The notes below the pieces were generated by a model that searched no databases, was not told the origin of the DNA, and was given only the letters and a program-made list of their open reading frames with translations. Position numbers and translations under genes: made by a program. Below are positions 31,989-41,151 of a DNA stretch of 46,320 nt, one piece after another (position 1 is the stretch's first letter; each line of letters begins with the position of its first letter). Source of the stretch: Candidatus Bathyarchaeota archaeon A05DMB-3 (GTDB taxonomy: Archaea; Thermoproteota; Bathyarchaeia; Bathyarchaeales; Bathycorpusculaceae); the NCBI GenBank assembly GCA_019685555.1, contig JABFQN010000012.1:1-46320 (forward strand), given 5' to 3'.

Positions 31989-33440
31989 ATGCCAGTGGTT
32001 AAAGCCGTAACATGTCCAGTTTGCGGAAGCCTATGCGACGACATAGAATTAACCATCGAAAATGGGCGCATAGTCAAGGTTAAAAACGGCTGCGCCATGT
32101 GTGAAGCCAAATTTTTAGGCTACTGCTGCGAACATAGAGTTTTAAAGCCCATGATAAGAAAGGACGGCGAACTAGTCAAAACCTCCTTAAAAGAGGCTAT
32201 TAGAAGGGCTGCTGAAATTTTGGCGGAAGCCAACTATCCAGTGCTTTACGGTTGGAGCAACACAAGCTGCGAAGCCACAAGCGTTGGCATAGAACTCGCC
32301 GAAGAAGTGGGCGGCGTAATAGACAACACTTCCGTAGTCTGCCACGGCCCTTCAATTTTAAGCATCCAAGACGTTGGCATTCCATCCTGCACTTTGGGGC
32401 AGATTAGGCACAGAGCCGACTTAATCGTTTATTGGGGGAGCAACCCTTGGAGCGCCCATCCAAGGCATATTGAACGTTACACGTCTTTCTCTGAAGGAAG
32501 ATTCGAGAAAAGTGCTTGGAGAGGTTACGTTACAAAAATCAAGGCTTTGGTTGGACGGAAAAAAATTCAAAGCGCCATTAAGAGGCTTGTCCTCAAAAAG
32601 CCTTCACAAATCTCAACCCATCTGGAGCCCACTTTTGTCTCGCCCATCATGAGAAAAGGCAGAAAACTAATAGTCATTGATGTTAGGCGAACAAAGACGG
32701 CTGAAATGGCAGACTTTTTCGTGCAGGTGGAGCCAAACAAGGATTATGAGCTTCTCCAAGCTTTTAGGGCGTTGATTCGAGACCAAGAACTAGCAGTTGA
32801 CAAGGTTGCCGGCGTTCCAGTGGAGTATTTGGAGGATGTTGCCGACGCCATGGTTAGCTGCGACTTCGGCGCCTTGTTCTTTGGGCTTGGACTTACAATG
32901 AGCGGTGCAAAACTGAGGAACATTGACGCTGCCCTTTCATTGGTGCGCGACTTAAACATGCGGACAAAGTTCATCATAATGCCTATGAGGGGACACTTCA
33001 ATGTGACGGGAGCCAACACGGTTTCCACATGGCAAACGGGCTACCCCTACGCCGTCGATTTCTCGTTAGGCTATCCAAGGTATAATCCAGGCGAAACCTC
33101 AGTTGTTGATGTCCTACTGCGGAAAGAGTCAGACGCCGCCCTAATAGTGGCTTCAGACCCAGTTTCAAACTTTCCCCATAAGGCGGCTGAACACTTAGCG
33201 GAAAACCCGCTGATTGTTATTGACCCCCACATGAACGTGACAGCCCAAATGGCTGATGTGCTCATTCCCTCGGCTTTTGTGGGCATAGAAGCTGCTGGAA
33301 CAGCCTACCGCATGGACCACGTGCCCATACCCCTCAAAAAGGTTGTCAACCCGCCTAGGGGGATACTTCCAGACGAAGAGATATTGAGACGTATTCTTGC
33401 AGAGATTAGAAAAATAAAGAAAAAGCAGGAGGCAGCCTAA
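31989..33440 (+). CDS. fwdB: Formylmethanofuran dehydrogenase subunit B (catalytic Mo/W subunit)
   Basis: FwdB carries the bis-molybdopterin Mo/W centre that reduces CO2 to formate. The [4Fe-4S] motif is CPVCGSLCDD plus NGCAMC. The metal ligand is Cys118 in NTSVVCHGPS, the same number as in the characterised Methanothermobacter enzyme; it is Cys, not Sec. YWGSNPWSAHPRHIERY and VIVDVRRT-like IVIDVRRTKTAEM bind the pterin dinucleotides. Length 483 aa is normal, including an internal insertion (about 180-220). It is the second gene of fwdDBAC. Confidence 0.97.
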   Translation: MPVVKAVTCPVCGSLCDDIELTIENGRIVKVKNGCAMCEAKFLGYCCEHRVLKPMIRKDGELVKTSLKEAIRRAAEILAEANYPVLYGWSNTSCEATSVGIELAEEVGGVIDNTSVVCHGPSILSIQDVGIPSCTLGQIRHRADLIVYWGSNPWSAHPRHIERYTSFSEGRFEKSAWRGYVTKIKALVGRKKIQSAIKRLVLKKPSQISTHLEPTFVSPIMRKGRKLIVIDVRRTKTAEMADFFVQVEPNKDYELLQAFRALIRDQELAVDKVAGVPVEYLEDVADAMVSCDFGALFFGLGLTMSGAKLRNIDAALSLVRDLNMRTKFIIMPMRGHFNVTGANTVSTWQTGYPYAVDFSLGYPRYNPGETSVVDVLLRKESDAALIVASDPVSNFPHKAAEHLAENPLIVIDPHMNVTAQMADVLIPSAFVGIEAAGTAYRMDHVPIPLKKVVNPPRGILPDEEILRRILAEIRKIKKKQEAA

Positions 33441-33441
33441 A

Positions 33442-35139
33442 ATGGAGCTATTAATCAGAAACGGCTTCGTCTACGACCCCGTTAACGGTGTTAACGGCGA
33501 AAAAATGGACATAGCCATAAAAAATGGCAAGATAGTGGAGAAAGTTAACGAGCGTAGAGCCAAGAAAATTGACGCTTCTGGAATGGTGGTTATGCCTGGC
33601 GGTGTCGACATCCACAGCCACATCGCCGGCGGAAAAGTAAACTCTGGAAGACTGCTGCGTCCCGAAGACCACTTCAAAGATTTTGAGCGTAAAACTGTCA
33701 CCACAAGGTCTGGTGTAGGCTATTCTATTCCATCCACCTTCACGACTGGTTACCGCTATGCAAGGATGGGCTGGACAACGGTTATGGACCCCGCCATGCC
33801 GCCGTTAGAGGCGAAACACACCCATGAAGAGTTAAGCGACACTCCTATAATTGATAAGGCTAGTTATCCATTGCTTGGCGACTGGTGGTTTGTCCTCGAA
33901 TACTTAAAAAACGGCCAAATCGAGGAATGCGCGAGGCATGTGGCTTGGATGATTACGGCGACGAAGGGCTACGCCATAAAACTTGTCAATCCAGGTGGAC
34001 TTGAGGCTTGGGGTTTCGGTCGAAACGTGAACAGCATAGACGACCCTGTTCCAAATTTTGGGATTACGCCCCGCGAGATTATCCGCGGCTTATGCAAAGT
34101 TAACAAGCTTCTAAACCTGCCCCATACGATTCACGTTCACACAAACAATTTGGGCAAGCCCGGCAACTATGTTACTGCTCTGGAAACAATGGAATGCGTT
34201 GAAGACTTAGCCGACGGCGACAAACCCGTAATCCACATAACCCACTGCCAGTTCTGCGCTTTCAAAGGCGACGACTGGCGAACCTTCGAGTCTGGAGCTG
34301 AAGAAATAGCCAACTATGTTAATGCCCATTCCCATGTTACCATGGATATGGGTCAAGTCATATTCACAGACACCACAACCATGACGGCTGACGGTCCCTT
34401 CCAATACATCTTATACACTTTAAGCGGAAACAAATGGGTTAACCACGACGTGGAAACCGAAACAAGCGCTGGAATAGTGCCCTTCCACTACCGACGGAAA
34501 AGCTTTGTCCACGCCACCCAATGGTCCATAGCACTTGAACTAGCCTTACTAATCAAAGACCCGTGGAAAATTCTAATGACTACAGACCATCCTAATGGTG
34601 GGCCTTTCATCGCTTATCCACGGATTATAGCTTGGCTCATGAGCAGAAAAGCCAGAGAAGCAACATTGAAAAAGATAAATCCAAAAGCAAGAAGCAGAAG
34701 CCTTCTGCCGTCAATAGACCGCGAGTTGAGCTTTTACGAAATAGCCATAGTAACCCGAGCCGGGCAAGCTAAAGCCTTAGGTCTGAAAAATAAGGGACAT
34801 TTGGGTGTTGGGGCGGATGCAGACATAGCCATATACGGCTTCAATCCAGAAGAGATGGAACCCTCTAAAAAGTATAAGGCTGTTAGACGCGCGTTTAAGC
34901 GGGCTGCCTACACAATTAAAGGCGGGCAAGTGGTGGTTAAAGATGGTGAAGTTTTAAAGCACATGGATGGTGCAACCATGTGGCTAGATGTGCAATTATG
35001 TGAACCATGCGAAATAGAGTTAAACGAGGATATGAAAAGGCGCTTCAAGGAATACTGGACTGTTGGGTATGAGAATTATCCGGTTACAGAAGATTATTTG
35101 GCAGTTTCCCATCCAATAACTGTGAAGGCTGATGTATAA
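33442..35139 (+). CDS. fwdA: Formylmethanofuran dehydrogenase subunit A (amidohydrolase)
   Basis: FwdA is the binuclear-metal amidohydrolase that condenses channelled formate with methanofuran. DIHSHIAGGKVNSGR holds metal-binding His58 and His60; Lys180 in TKGYAIKLVNPGG corresponds to the carboxylated lysine. HVHTNNLGKPGN and HITHCQF supply further His ligands, and MTTDHPNGG carries the catalytic Asp. The 565-aa length is typical. The stop TAATG overlaps the fwdC start by one base, consistent with a stoichiometric complex. Confidence 0.97.
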   Translation: MELLIRNGFVYDPVNGVNGEKMDIAIKNGKIVEKVNERRAKKIDASGMVVMPGGVDIHSHIAGGKVNSGRLLRPEDHFKDFERKTVTTRSGVGYSIPSTFTTGYRYARMGWTTVMDPAMPPLEAKHTHEELSDTPIIDKASYPLLGDWWFVLEYLKNGQIEECARHVAWMITATKGYAIKLVNPGGLEAWGFGRNVNSIDDPVPNFGITPREIIRGLCKVNKLLNLPHTIHVHTNNLGKPGNYVTALETMECVEDLADGDKPVIHITHCQFCAFKGDDWRTFESGAEEIANYVNAHSHVTMDMGQVIFTDTTTMTADGPFQYILYTLSGNKWVNHDVETETSAGIVPFHYRRKSFVHATQWSIALELALLIKDPWKILMTTDHPNGGPFIAYPRIIAWLMSRKAREATLKKINPKARSRSLLPSIDRELSFYEIAIVTRAGQAKALGLKNKGHLGVGADADIAIYGFNPEEMEPSKKYKAVRRAFKRAAYTIKGGQVVVKDGEVLKHMDGATMWLDVQLCEPCEIELNEDMKRRFKEYWTVGYENYPVTEDYLAVSHPITVKADV

Positions 35140-35966
35140 TGATGGTGAACCTCTATCCGCTAAAAGAGCTTAAACTGCCAATAGTAGCTGAATGCATAAA
35201 CCCAGACATATTCCAAGGCAAAAAGCCAGCAGAAATCGAAAAGCTGGAGGTTTGGGAAGGCAACAAACAGAAAAAACTAGGCGAACTCTTCAAAGCTGAA
35301 ATAGCCGAAACAGAAGACGCCTCTGAAAACACGGTGGTAGTCATCCACGGCGACATCAGCCGAGTTAAACGCATAGGCGCCGGCATGAAAAACGGCGAAA
35401 TCATAATCAAAGGAGACGCTGGCATGCACCTAGGCGAGGAAATGAAAGGCGGAAAAATAGCCGTCTACGGCAATGTTTTAGGCTGGGCTGGCTCCATGAT
35501 GAAGGGCGGCACCATAGAAATCCACGGAAACGCCGGTGACTATTTGGGAGCACCATACCGCGGCAGCACAGAAGGCATGAAAGGCGGAAAAATAATAGTT
35601 CATGGAAATGTTGGACGCGAAGCCGGAGCCCACATGCACAAAGGCATAGTCAAGATTTATGGTTGTGCGGGACAGTTTGCGGGTTTCCGAATGCACGGCG
35701 GAACAATTTACGTGCAGAAAGACTGTGAGGCAAGGACTGGCGCGTGCATGGTGGAAGGCACAATAGTTGTTAGCGGCCGTATAGAGTCTGTCATGCCATC
35801 CTTCACCATTGAAGGCGTAAAAAAGAAGGTTAAAATTGAAGAAGGCGAAGTTGTCGAGACACCCTTCTACCTTTTCCTTGGCGATTTAACCGAAAACGGT
35901 AGAGGAAAGCTTTACGTGGCTAAGGATAAGAACCCCCATTTAAGCCACTATGAAAAATACCTCTAA
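35139..35966 (+). CDS. fwdC: Formylmethanofuran dehydrogenase subunit C
   Basis: FwdC is a right-handed beta-helix subunit of the GXGXG/glutamate-synthase C-terminal family. Its repeats show as GGKIAVYGNVLGWAGSMMKG, GGTIEIHGNAGDYLGAPYRG and similar units. Its length (275 aa) fits. It starts within the fwdA stop codon; ATG 35142 is an in-frame alternative. It scaffolds FwdA and FwdB in the complex. Mch begins 17 bp later. Confidence 0.95.
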   Translation: MMVNLYPLKELKLPIVAECINPDIFQGKKPAEIEKLEVWEGNKQKKLGELFKAEIAETEDASENTVVVIHGDISRVKRIGAGMKNGEIIIKGDAGMHLGEEMKGGKIAVYGNVLGWAGSMMKGGTIEIHGNAGDYLGAPYRGSTEGMKGGKIIVHGNVGREAGAHMHKGIVKIYGCAGQFAGFRMHGGTIYVQKDCEARTGACMVEGTIVVSGRIESVMPSFTIEGVKKKVKIEEGEVVETPFYLFLGDLTENGRGKLYVAKDKNPHLSHYEKYL

Positions 35967-35983
35967 AACGGAGAGTCACAGTT

Positions 35984-36946
35984 TTGAAGGGCACATTAAG
36001 CGTAAACCGCCTCGCTTGGAAACTGCTGGAAAAACTCTTCGAAAACCAAGAACTCTACGGCGTAAAAATTGAAAAGGCAGAGTGCAGAGCCACCATCATA
36101 GACGCTGGCATAAAAGCCAAAGGAGGCTTCCAAGCCGGCAAAATAATAACAGAAATCTGCATGGGAGGATGTGGAAAAGCCGAAATAGGCTGTGGACAAT
36201 ATGGCGAACTAACACTTCCAACAATATTTGTTCACACAGACCATCCGACAATAGCCACTTTAGGTTCACAGTTTGCAGGGTGGAACATTAAGGAAGGAGA
36301 ATATTCCGCTATAGGCTCTGGACCAGCAAGAGCCATAGCTCAAAAACCAAAAGAAATCTACGAGAAGATAGGGTATAGGGACGAGGCTGAAAAAGCCATA
36401 GTTGTTTTAGAAACCGACAAGCATCCGCCGGAAAACCTCATAAAAAGTTTGGCAAAGGACTGCAAGGTCAAAGAAGAGAATTTAGCCATAATTTTGACGC
36501 CAACAGCCAGCATTGCAGGCGCCACACAAGTGGCTGGAAGGATAGTTGAAACTGGAATTCATAAGCTTACGAAGCTTGGGCTAGACCCCAACATGATTCT
36601 TTATGCTTGGGGATGCGCCCCAATACCGCCAACCCATCCGAAATTCGTGAAGGCTATGGCTAGAACCAACGACGCCATCCTATACGGCGGCATAACCTAC
36701 TACACAGTCAACTGCGAAAATGAGGAAGCACTTTTGAAAACCTTGGAGAAGGCGCCGTCAAAAGCCTCAAAGGATTATGGAAAGCCTTTCCTAGAGATTT
36801 TCAAGGCAGCGAGCTACGACTTCTACAAAATCGACCCCAACATTTTCGCGCCAGCAGTTGTAGTTGTCAATAACGTGAAAAGTGGCAACACGCTCAAGGC
36901 TGGAGAAATCAATATAAATGCCTTGAAGAAATCATTTGGTTTCTGA
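35984..36946 (+). CDS. mch: Methenyltetrahydromethanopterin cyclohydrolase
   Basis: Mch interconverts formyl- and methenyl-H4MPT (EC 3.5.4.27). Typical family blocks are VNRLAWKLLEKL at the start, KAKGGFQAGKIITEICMGG, and LILTPTASIAGATQVAGRIV-like IILTPTASIAGATQVAGRIV, with YAWGCAPIPPTHP later. TTG 35984 is the start with GGAG (35970-35973). Length 320 aa matches the family. It shares a run with fwdDBAC, so carbon flows from formyl-methanofuran towards methenyl-H4MPT, the formyltransferase (ftr) being outside this window. Confidence 0.97.
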   Translation: MKGTLSVNRLAWKLLEKLFENQELYGVKIEKAECRATIIDAGIKAKGGFQAGKIITEICMGGCGKAEIGCGQYGELTLPTIFVHTDHPTIATLGSQFAGWNIKEGEYSAIGSGPARAIAQKPKEIYEKIGYRDEAEKAIVVLETDKHPPENLIKSLAKDCKVKEENLAIILTPTASIAGATQVAGRIVETGIHKLTKLGLDPNMILYAWGCAPIPPTHPKFVKAMARTNDAILYGGITYYTVNCENEEALLKTLEKAPSKASKDYGKPFLEIFKAASYDFYKIDPNIFAPAVVVVNNVKSGNTLKAGEININALKKSFGF

Positions 36947-37543
36947 CGCTTTGATTCCTGTATGGATCGGTGGAGTTAAGAAAAACCTGTGCAAGAAATT
37001 GTTGAATCCTTTGTTTCCTATCAATGCAGCCATGAAAAAGCTCATTATGACAACTTCTGCCAATGCTTTCGGCAAAATGTAATAGAGGAACACTGCTGGT
37101 CCGCCACTTCCAAGGAAGAAGGGCATTAAATATGCGAAGTAAGCATAGGTGTAGAGGCATTCTGGAACATAAGCCGAAAGGGTGGCTGGAACTGCTAAAA
37201 GCGAGGAATGTTTATTCCGTCCCAGGTTCAAAACTTTTGCAAGTATTCCCGCCATCAAGCCCGTTAAACCCTTTCCCGGGGGTAAGCCCACCAAACCGAG
37301 CCAAGAGCCCATGCCCATTGGGCCAAACATAATTCCGGGAAGAACCCCAACAAAAAACCCTGAAACAAGCCCTACACTGGGGCCGCCGTAGAATCCTGCG
37401 ATGAATGCTGCTAATAGAGAAAAGTCCAACGCCACTCCTGGTGCAAGCTGTCCAACGTGATAAGAGATTGCGAATAATAAGTTTCCAAGAGCGCCCATCA
37501 TTAACGTGAACGCAACGGTTTTGGTGTCCATTTTCACCGACAC
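36932..37543 (-). CDS. Putative ECF transporter S-component
   Basis: This 203-aa membrane protein has about six hydrophobic segments. FTLMMGALGNLLFAISYHVG and the glycine-rich GFYGGPSVGLVSGFFVGVLP fit an ECF S-subunit. The start is either GTG 37543 or ATG 37531. It is a second such gene of unknown substrate, unaccompanied by energising subunits. Its 3' end overlaps mch by 15 bp on the opposite strand. A 12-bp palindrome lies in its promoter region. Confidence 0.7.
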   Translation of the reverse strand: MSVKMDTKTVAFTLMMGALGNLLFAISYHVGQLAPGVALDFSLLAAFIAGFYGGPSVGLVSGFFVGVLPGIMFGPMGMGSWLGLVGLPPGKGLTGLMAGILAKVLNLGRNKHSSLLAVPATLSAYVPECLYTYAYFAYLMPFFLGSGGPAVFLYYILPKALAEVVIMSFFMAALIGNKGFNNFLHRFFLTPPIHTGIKASETK

Positions 37544-37568
37544 TGTTTTTGGTTCTGTAGTTATTTAA

Positions 37569-37580
37569 GAGTAGCTACTC
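37569..37580. promoter_or_regulatory. 12-bp palindrome between divergent genes
   Basis: GAGTAGCTACTC is a perfect palindrome in the 76-bp gap between the ECF S-component (minus) and the coiled-coil gene (plus). It is well placed for an operator of either or both. Confidence 0.4.
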
Positions 37581-37619
37581 AAAAATAAGTGAAATCACAT
37601 TTAGTGTTGAAAAATAAAT

Positions 37620-38900
37620 ATGGCTTTTACATATCAATTATTGGGAAAAACGTTGTCAACAAACCTAGAAATACCGTTAACAGAGCTTAAAAAGTGGTTT
37701 GAAAACGAAACAAGCTATATCCTCTCGCCTGTTCAAGCAAAAGCTGAAAGACTTCTAGGCGAAATGCGTAAAGCTCACGAGGAGTTGACAGACGCTTGCC
37801 GTATGCTTCTTGAGAATAGTCGAAAAGAGATTGAGAAGCGGAACACCCGCACTTTTAAACGGGCGCGTGCCCTAAACAAGTTGGCTAGGCTTTTCACGGA
37901 GCGGATGCAGCAGGTTAAGGTTCCAGAAAAACACGCCTACAAAAGCCTTAAAGAGTTTGTAGAACAAGCCCAGAAGGCTTATGCTGTCACGGATGTGGAC
38001 GTGCGAAACTGGTTTCCAAGGATTTCTCCCTTCTTCATCATGGACAGAAGCAGGTTTGTAAGAGTTTTTGAGAAAACCAAAGTCATGTTGAAGGAGCTAA
38101 ATGATTTCTTGGAAAAGGAATATGTGAAAACAAGGGTTCCGGAGGAGACCTTCCAGCTAATAGAAGAGGTTAAAAATTTAGAGGAGCAAACAGCAGCTTT
38201 GGAAGCGGAAATAAAAAGAGTTAAAGGCGAACGGGCAAAATTCGAAGGGGAAATAACAAATGCGCAACGAAGGATGAATGAGCTTAAACTGGCGGGTGGA
38301 ATAAGCCAGCTAAGGGAAATAAATTCCGAAATAGAGAAACTTAGAAAGGAAGTACGTTACCACCTTAGACATCTTCAGAAACCTTTCCTAAAACTTCAGT
38401 CTTTAGCCCTCAGAGGCGGGGGAAGCGGACTAACCCCAGAAGAAACCCAAAAACTAAACGATTATTTAACGAATTCCTTCGAGGCTCTTGCAACAGAGGA
38501 GATAGACTATCCGCTTTTGAAGGGAATCCTCCAAAAACTATCTGTCGCCATGGCTGATGGACGATTAAAGCTTAAGCAGGATAAAGAACGCAAGGCGAGA
38601 CAAGCCATAGAAGAAATCTTAAACAAAGGTGCGTTGACAAGCCTCCATCGAAAGTGTGGCGAGGCGTTGATGCGGAGAAATAAGCTTTCATCTTCTTCAG
38701 CGCTGGAGGAAACCAGAACCGAACTTCAAAGGCTTCAAGAACATATTGACCAACTGGAGAAAACCGTTGAACGTTTAAAAGTTGAAGAGCAAATGTTTGA
38801 AAGAAGCTACGGAGAAGCCTTAGAGAAAATTAAAAAATGTAAGAGCCAAATGGAAAAGAACATTCTCGACTTTACGGGTAAAAAAGTTAGCTTAGTTTGA
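37620..38900 (+). CDS. Coiled-coil protein paired with a phosphatase
   Basis: This 426-aa protein is largely helical. Coiled-coil stretches cover about 180-260 (EEVKNLEEQTAALEAEIKRV) and 355-415 (ELQRLQEHIDQLEKTVERLK), with a helical N-terminal part containing DVRNWFPRISPFFIMDRSR. No membrane segment or enzyme motif is visible. It ends 4 bp before a PPP-family phosphatase gene, so the two are probably made together and may act together, for example as scaffold and enzyme. Confidence 0.72.
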   Translation: MAFTYQLLGKTLSTNLEIPLTELKKWFENETSYILSPVQAKAERLLGEMRKAHEELTDACRMLLENSRKEIEKRNTRTFKRARALNKLARLFTERMQQVKVPEKHAYKSLKEFVEQAQKAYAVTDVDVRNWFPRISPFFIMDRSRFVRVFEKTKVMLKELNDFLEKEYVKTRVPEETFQLIEEVKNLEEQTAALEAEIKRVKGERAKFEGEITNAQRRMNELKLAGGISQLREINSEIEKLRKEVRYHLRHLQKPFLKLQSLALRGGGSGLTPEETQKLNDYLTNSFEALATEEIDYPLLKGILQKLSVAMADGRLKLKQDKERKARQAIEEILNKGALTSLHRKCGEALMRRNKLSSSSALEETRTELQRLQEHIDQLEKTVERLKVEEQMFERSYGEALEKIKKCKSQMEKNILDFTGKKVSLV

Positions 38901-38904
38901 AGAG

Positions 38905-39849
38905 ATGGACACCTTGCAGCCAAAAGCAGACCTATCAAAAATTGTTAAAGAGGCTTTTGAGGTTTCATGCGAAGGTTTCTGCCAAGTTGCTGGAGAGGCT
39001 GTTAGGCTTATTGAAGGTGAAAGGGGGAAAATTGGAAACTTCCATGTTTTGGGGAGATTGATAAAGCTTGAACCCGTTGGCGAGGCATTAATTGTTGGAG
39101 ATTTGCACGGGGATTTAGAAAGCCTAATCGACATTTTGAAAAGCAGCGGCTTCCCCCAAAAACTAAGTCAAGATGAAAATGCTGTTGCAATTTTTTTAGG
39201 CGATTATGGAGATAGAGGCTATTATTCAGCAGAAGTCTACTACACGCTTTTGAAGCTTAAACTAAACTTTCCAAGGCAAATAATCCTAATGCGGGGAAAC
39301 CATGAGGGACCAGAAGACCTTATGGCTTCGCCCCACGACCTTCCATGGCAGTTCCAGTCGCGGTTCGACACAGAATGGATGAAAGCCTACACACAGATAC
39401 GCGAACTCTTCAACTGCTTATACAATGCTGTGCTTGTTGAAGACCGCTACCTAATGGTGCACGGAGGACCACCACCCAAAGCGAAAAGCCTTGAAGATTT
39501 GGCTTACGCCCATGTAAGGCATCCAAAGGAAAGCTTGCTGGAAGACTTACTCTGGAGCGACCCCACAGACGCCATAAGTGAAACATGTGCTTCACCCCGC
39601 GGCGCTGGAAAACTTTTCGGAGAAAAAGTGACGAATGAAGTCCTGCAACGTTTCTGCGTAAAAGTCCTAATAAGAGGGCATGAACCATGCCAAGAAGGCT
39701 ACAAAATAGACCACAACGGAAAAATCTTAACACTATTCTCGCGGAAGGGACCGCCATACTTCAATGAAAACGGTGCATACCTATTAGTGCAGCTTTCCCA
39801 AAAAACGCAAAACACCACGGAATTAATAAAACACATCCACAAATTTTAA
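38905..39849 (+). CDS. PPP-family serine/threonine protein phosphatase
   Basis: The three metal-site motifs of PPP phosphatases are present: GDLHG (65-69), GDYGDRG (99-105) and GNHEGPED (131-138), plus LMVHGGPPP, SDPTD and LIRGHEP, which hold the remaining metal- and phosphate-binding residues. It is a 314-aa protein, near the size of PP1/PP2A catalytic subunits with a short N-terminal extension. Protein dephosphorylation in the cytoplasm is the likely role. It directly follows a coiled-coil gene. Confidence 0.93.
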   Translation: MDTLQPKADLSKIVKEAFEVSCEGFCQVAGEAVRLIEGERGKIGNFHVLGRLIKLEPVGEALIVGDLHGDLESLIDILKSSGFPQKLSQDENAVAIFLGDYGDRGYYSAEVYYTLLKLKLNFPRQIILMRGNHEGPEDLMASPHDLPWQFQSRFDTEWMKAYTQIRELFNCLYNAVLVEDRYLMVHGGPPPKAKSLEDLAYAHVRHPKESLLEDLLWSDPTDAISETCASPRGAGKLFGEKVTNEVLQRFCVKVLIRGHEPCQEGYKIDHNGKILTLFSRKGPPYFNENGAYLLVQLSQKTQNTTELIKHIHKF

Positions 39850-39867
39850 TCACCATGAGGCTGATCA

Positions 39868-40737
39868 ATGCTCCAGCTAGATTTTGATGAAAGGGCGGAG
39901 AAAATCATTAAGAGTTATTTAAGGGATTTCGAATGCGAAGTTTTAAAATTTGATATCAAACCCGAATATTTGCAAACTTTGCTTTTTGAACTCGAGAACC
40001 AGATAAAGTTTCACAGCTTCAAAACCACTATAAAGAGAGGCTCAAAAGTTGTCGAGGAGGTTGACGTCGCTAAAACTTTGAAAACTTTTGGAAGCCCAAA
40101 AGCACTTGTAAAACACGCTTTTCAAGACGTCAACACTTTAAATAAGAAGCAAAGTGAGTTCTTCAAAATTAAAGAGTTGTTAAAAAAGCACGTCGGTAGT
40201 GGACGTATTGTTTTGGATACTGGATGCGGATGGGGAAGGTTTATCCTAAGACTCTGGAAACAGTGTCGCAAAAGTTTTGAAATGGTTGGCGTGGATATCG
40301 ATGATATTTCATTAAAGTATGGCAAAAAAGTAAGCAAAAATCTCAATGTGGTAAAGTCTAAGGTTGAACAACTTCCCTTCAAAGACTCTACAGTCGACGT
40401 GATCCTTTGTAGTGGCGTAATCCACGAAATCAAAACACTTTCAGCCAGAAGAGCAACCATCGAAGGATTTCACCGTGTTCTAAAACCTAACGGAATGCTT
40501 TGCATAGTGGATGCTTTCTCAACAAACCTAATCGTAGATGCATTAACGCGTATGCTACAACATATAACATCGAAAATCGAATGGTTTTTCATGAAATCCA
40601 CTATGGAAAAAATGTTAGAGAGGAATTCATTCAAGACCATTGAATTATTTGATATTGAACGCCGCGTATTCGGGGCCCTCAAGGTATTCGTAATGGTGCT
40701 AACCAAAAATAGTCGCATCAGAAGTGTTGATAAGTGA
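39868..40737 (+). CDS. SAM-dependent methyltransferase with N-terminal helical domain
   Basis: This 289-aa protein has an N-terminal domain of about 100 residues (KIIKSYLRDFECEVLKFDIK, then KTFGSPKALVKHAF), which resembles small helical adaptor segments. The methyltransferase fold then shows motif I RIVLDTGCGWGRFILRL, acidic VVGVDID-like MVGVDIDDISLKYG, and LPFKDSTVDVILCSGVIHEI. The tail carries a hydrophobic segment (about 215-260) that could touch a membrane. It starts 18 bp after the phosphatase. Substrate unknown. Confidence 0.82.
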   Translation: MLQLDFDERAEKIIKSYLRDFECEVLKFDIKPEYLQTLLFELENQIKFHSFKTTIKRGSKVVEEVDVAKTLKTFGSPKALVKHAFQDVNTLNKKQSEFFKIKELLKKHVGSGRIVLDTGCGWGRFILRLWKQCRKSFEMVGVDIDDISLKYGKKVSKNLNVVKSKVEQLPFKDSTVDVILCSGVIHEIKTLSARRATIEGFHRVLKPNGMLCIVDAFSTNLIVDALTRMLQHITSKIEWFFMKSTMEKMLERNSFKTIELFDIERRVFGALKVFVMVLTKNSRIRSVDK

Positions 40738-41085
40738 GTAATGATTCACTGTTTTTAGCGGTTCCGCTTTTCATCATGTAAAATTCAAGCAGCGCAAAGA
40801 CTGCGGCTCCCACTATAAGGGTGCTATCCAGAGCATTGTGAAAAGGCATATAAAAGCTGACGCTGAAAACAATAAGCTAAGCCAAAATAGGCGGGTTCTC
40901 TTGTTTTTGGGAACGCTTTCCGAGGGCGTTGTCAACGACTTTTTAACACCACTTATAACCATGTACGCCCCTATAATGATGAAGATTACCGCGCCCAGGA
41001 TTAATGGAGCTGTTGCCTTTATGTAGTTGGCAAACCCTTCGTGTGTGGAGCCAAACGCAACACCATAGTAAGGCGTGTGGTGCAC
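40718..41085 (-). pseudogene. Frameshifted small membrane protein gene
   Basis: Two overlapping frames together look like one membrane protein. The first (GTG 41085 to stop 40813, 90 aa) contains APLILGAVIFIIIGAYMVIS and a second hydrophobic stretch. The second frame (ending at 40718; its own ATG would be at 40849, 43 aa) encodes DSTLIVGAAVFALLEFYMMK, clearly similar to the first segment, so the intact product would carry an internal repeat. One extra T in either short T-run (plus-strand A-runs 40852-40855 or 40866-40869) joins the frames into about 122 aa. It could be a real mutation, an assembly error or a programmed -1 shift. The 3' end overlaps the methyltransferase by 20 bp. Confidence 0.55.
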
Positions 41086-41151
41086 GGAAACTTTAAGAGT
41101 TTAGCCAAACACGATTTTCACGGTTAAGGCTAAGCCTAGGCGGTTTAAACC

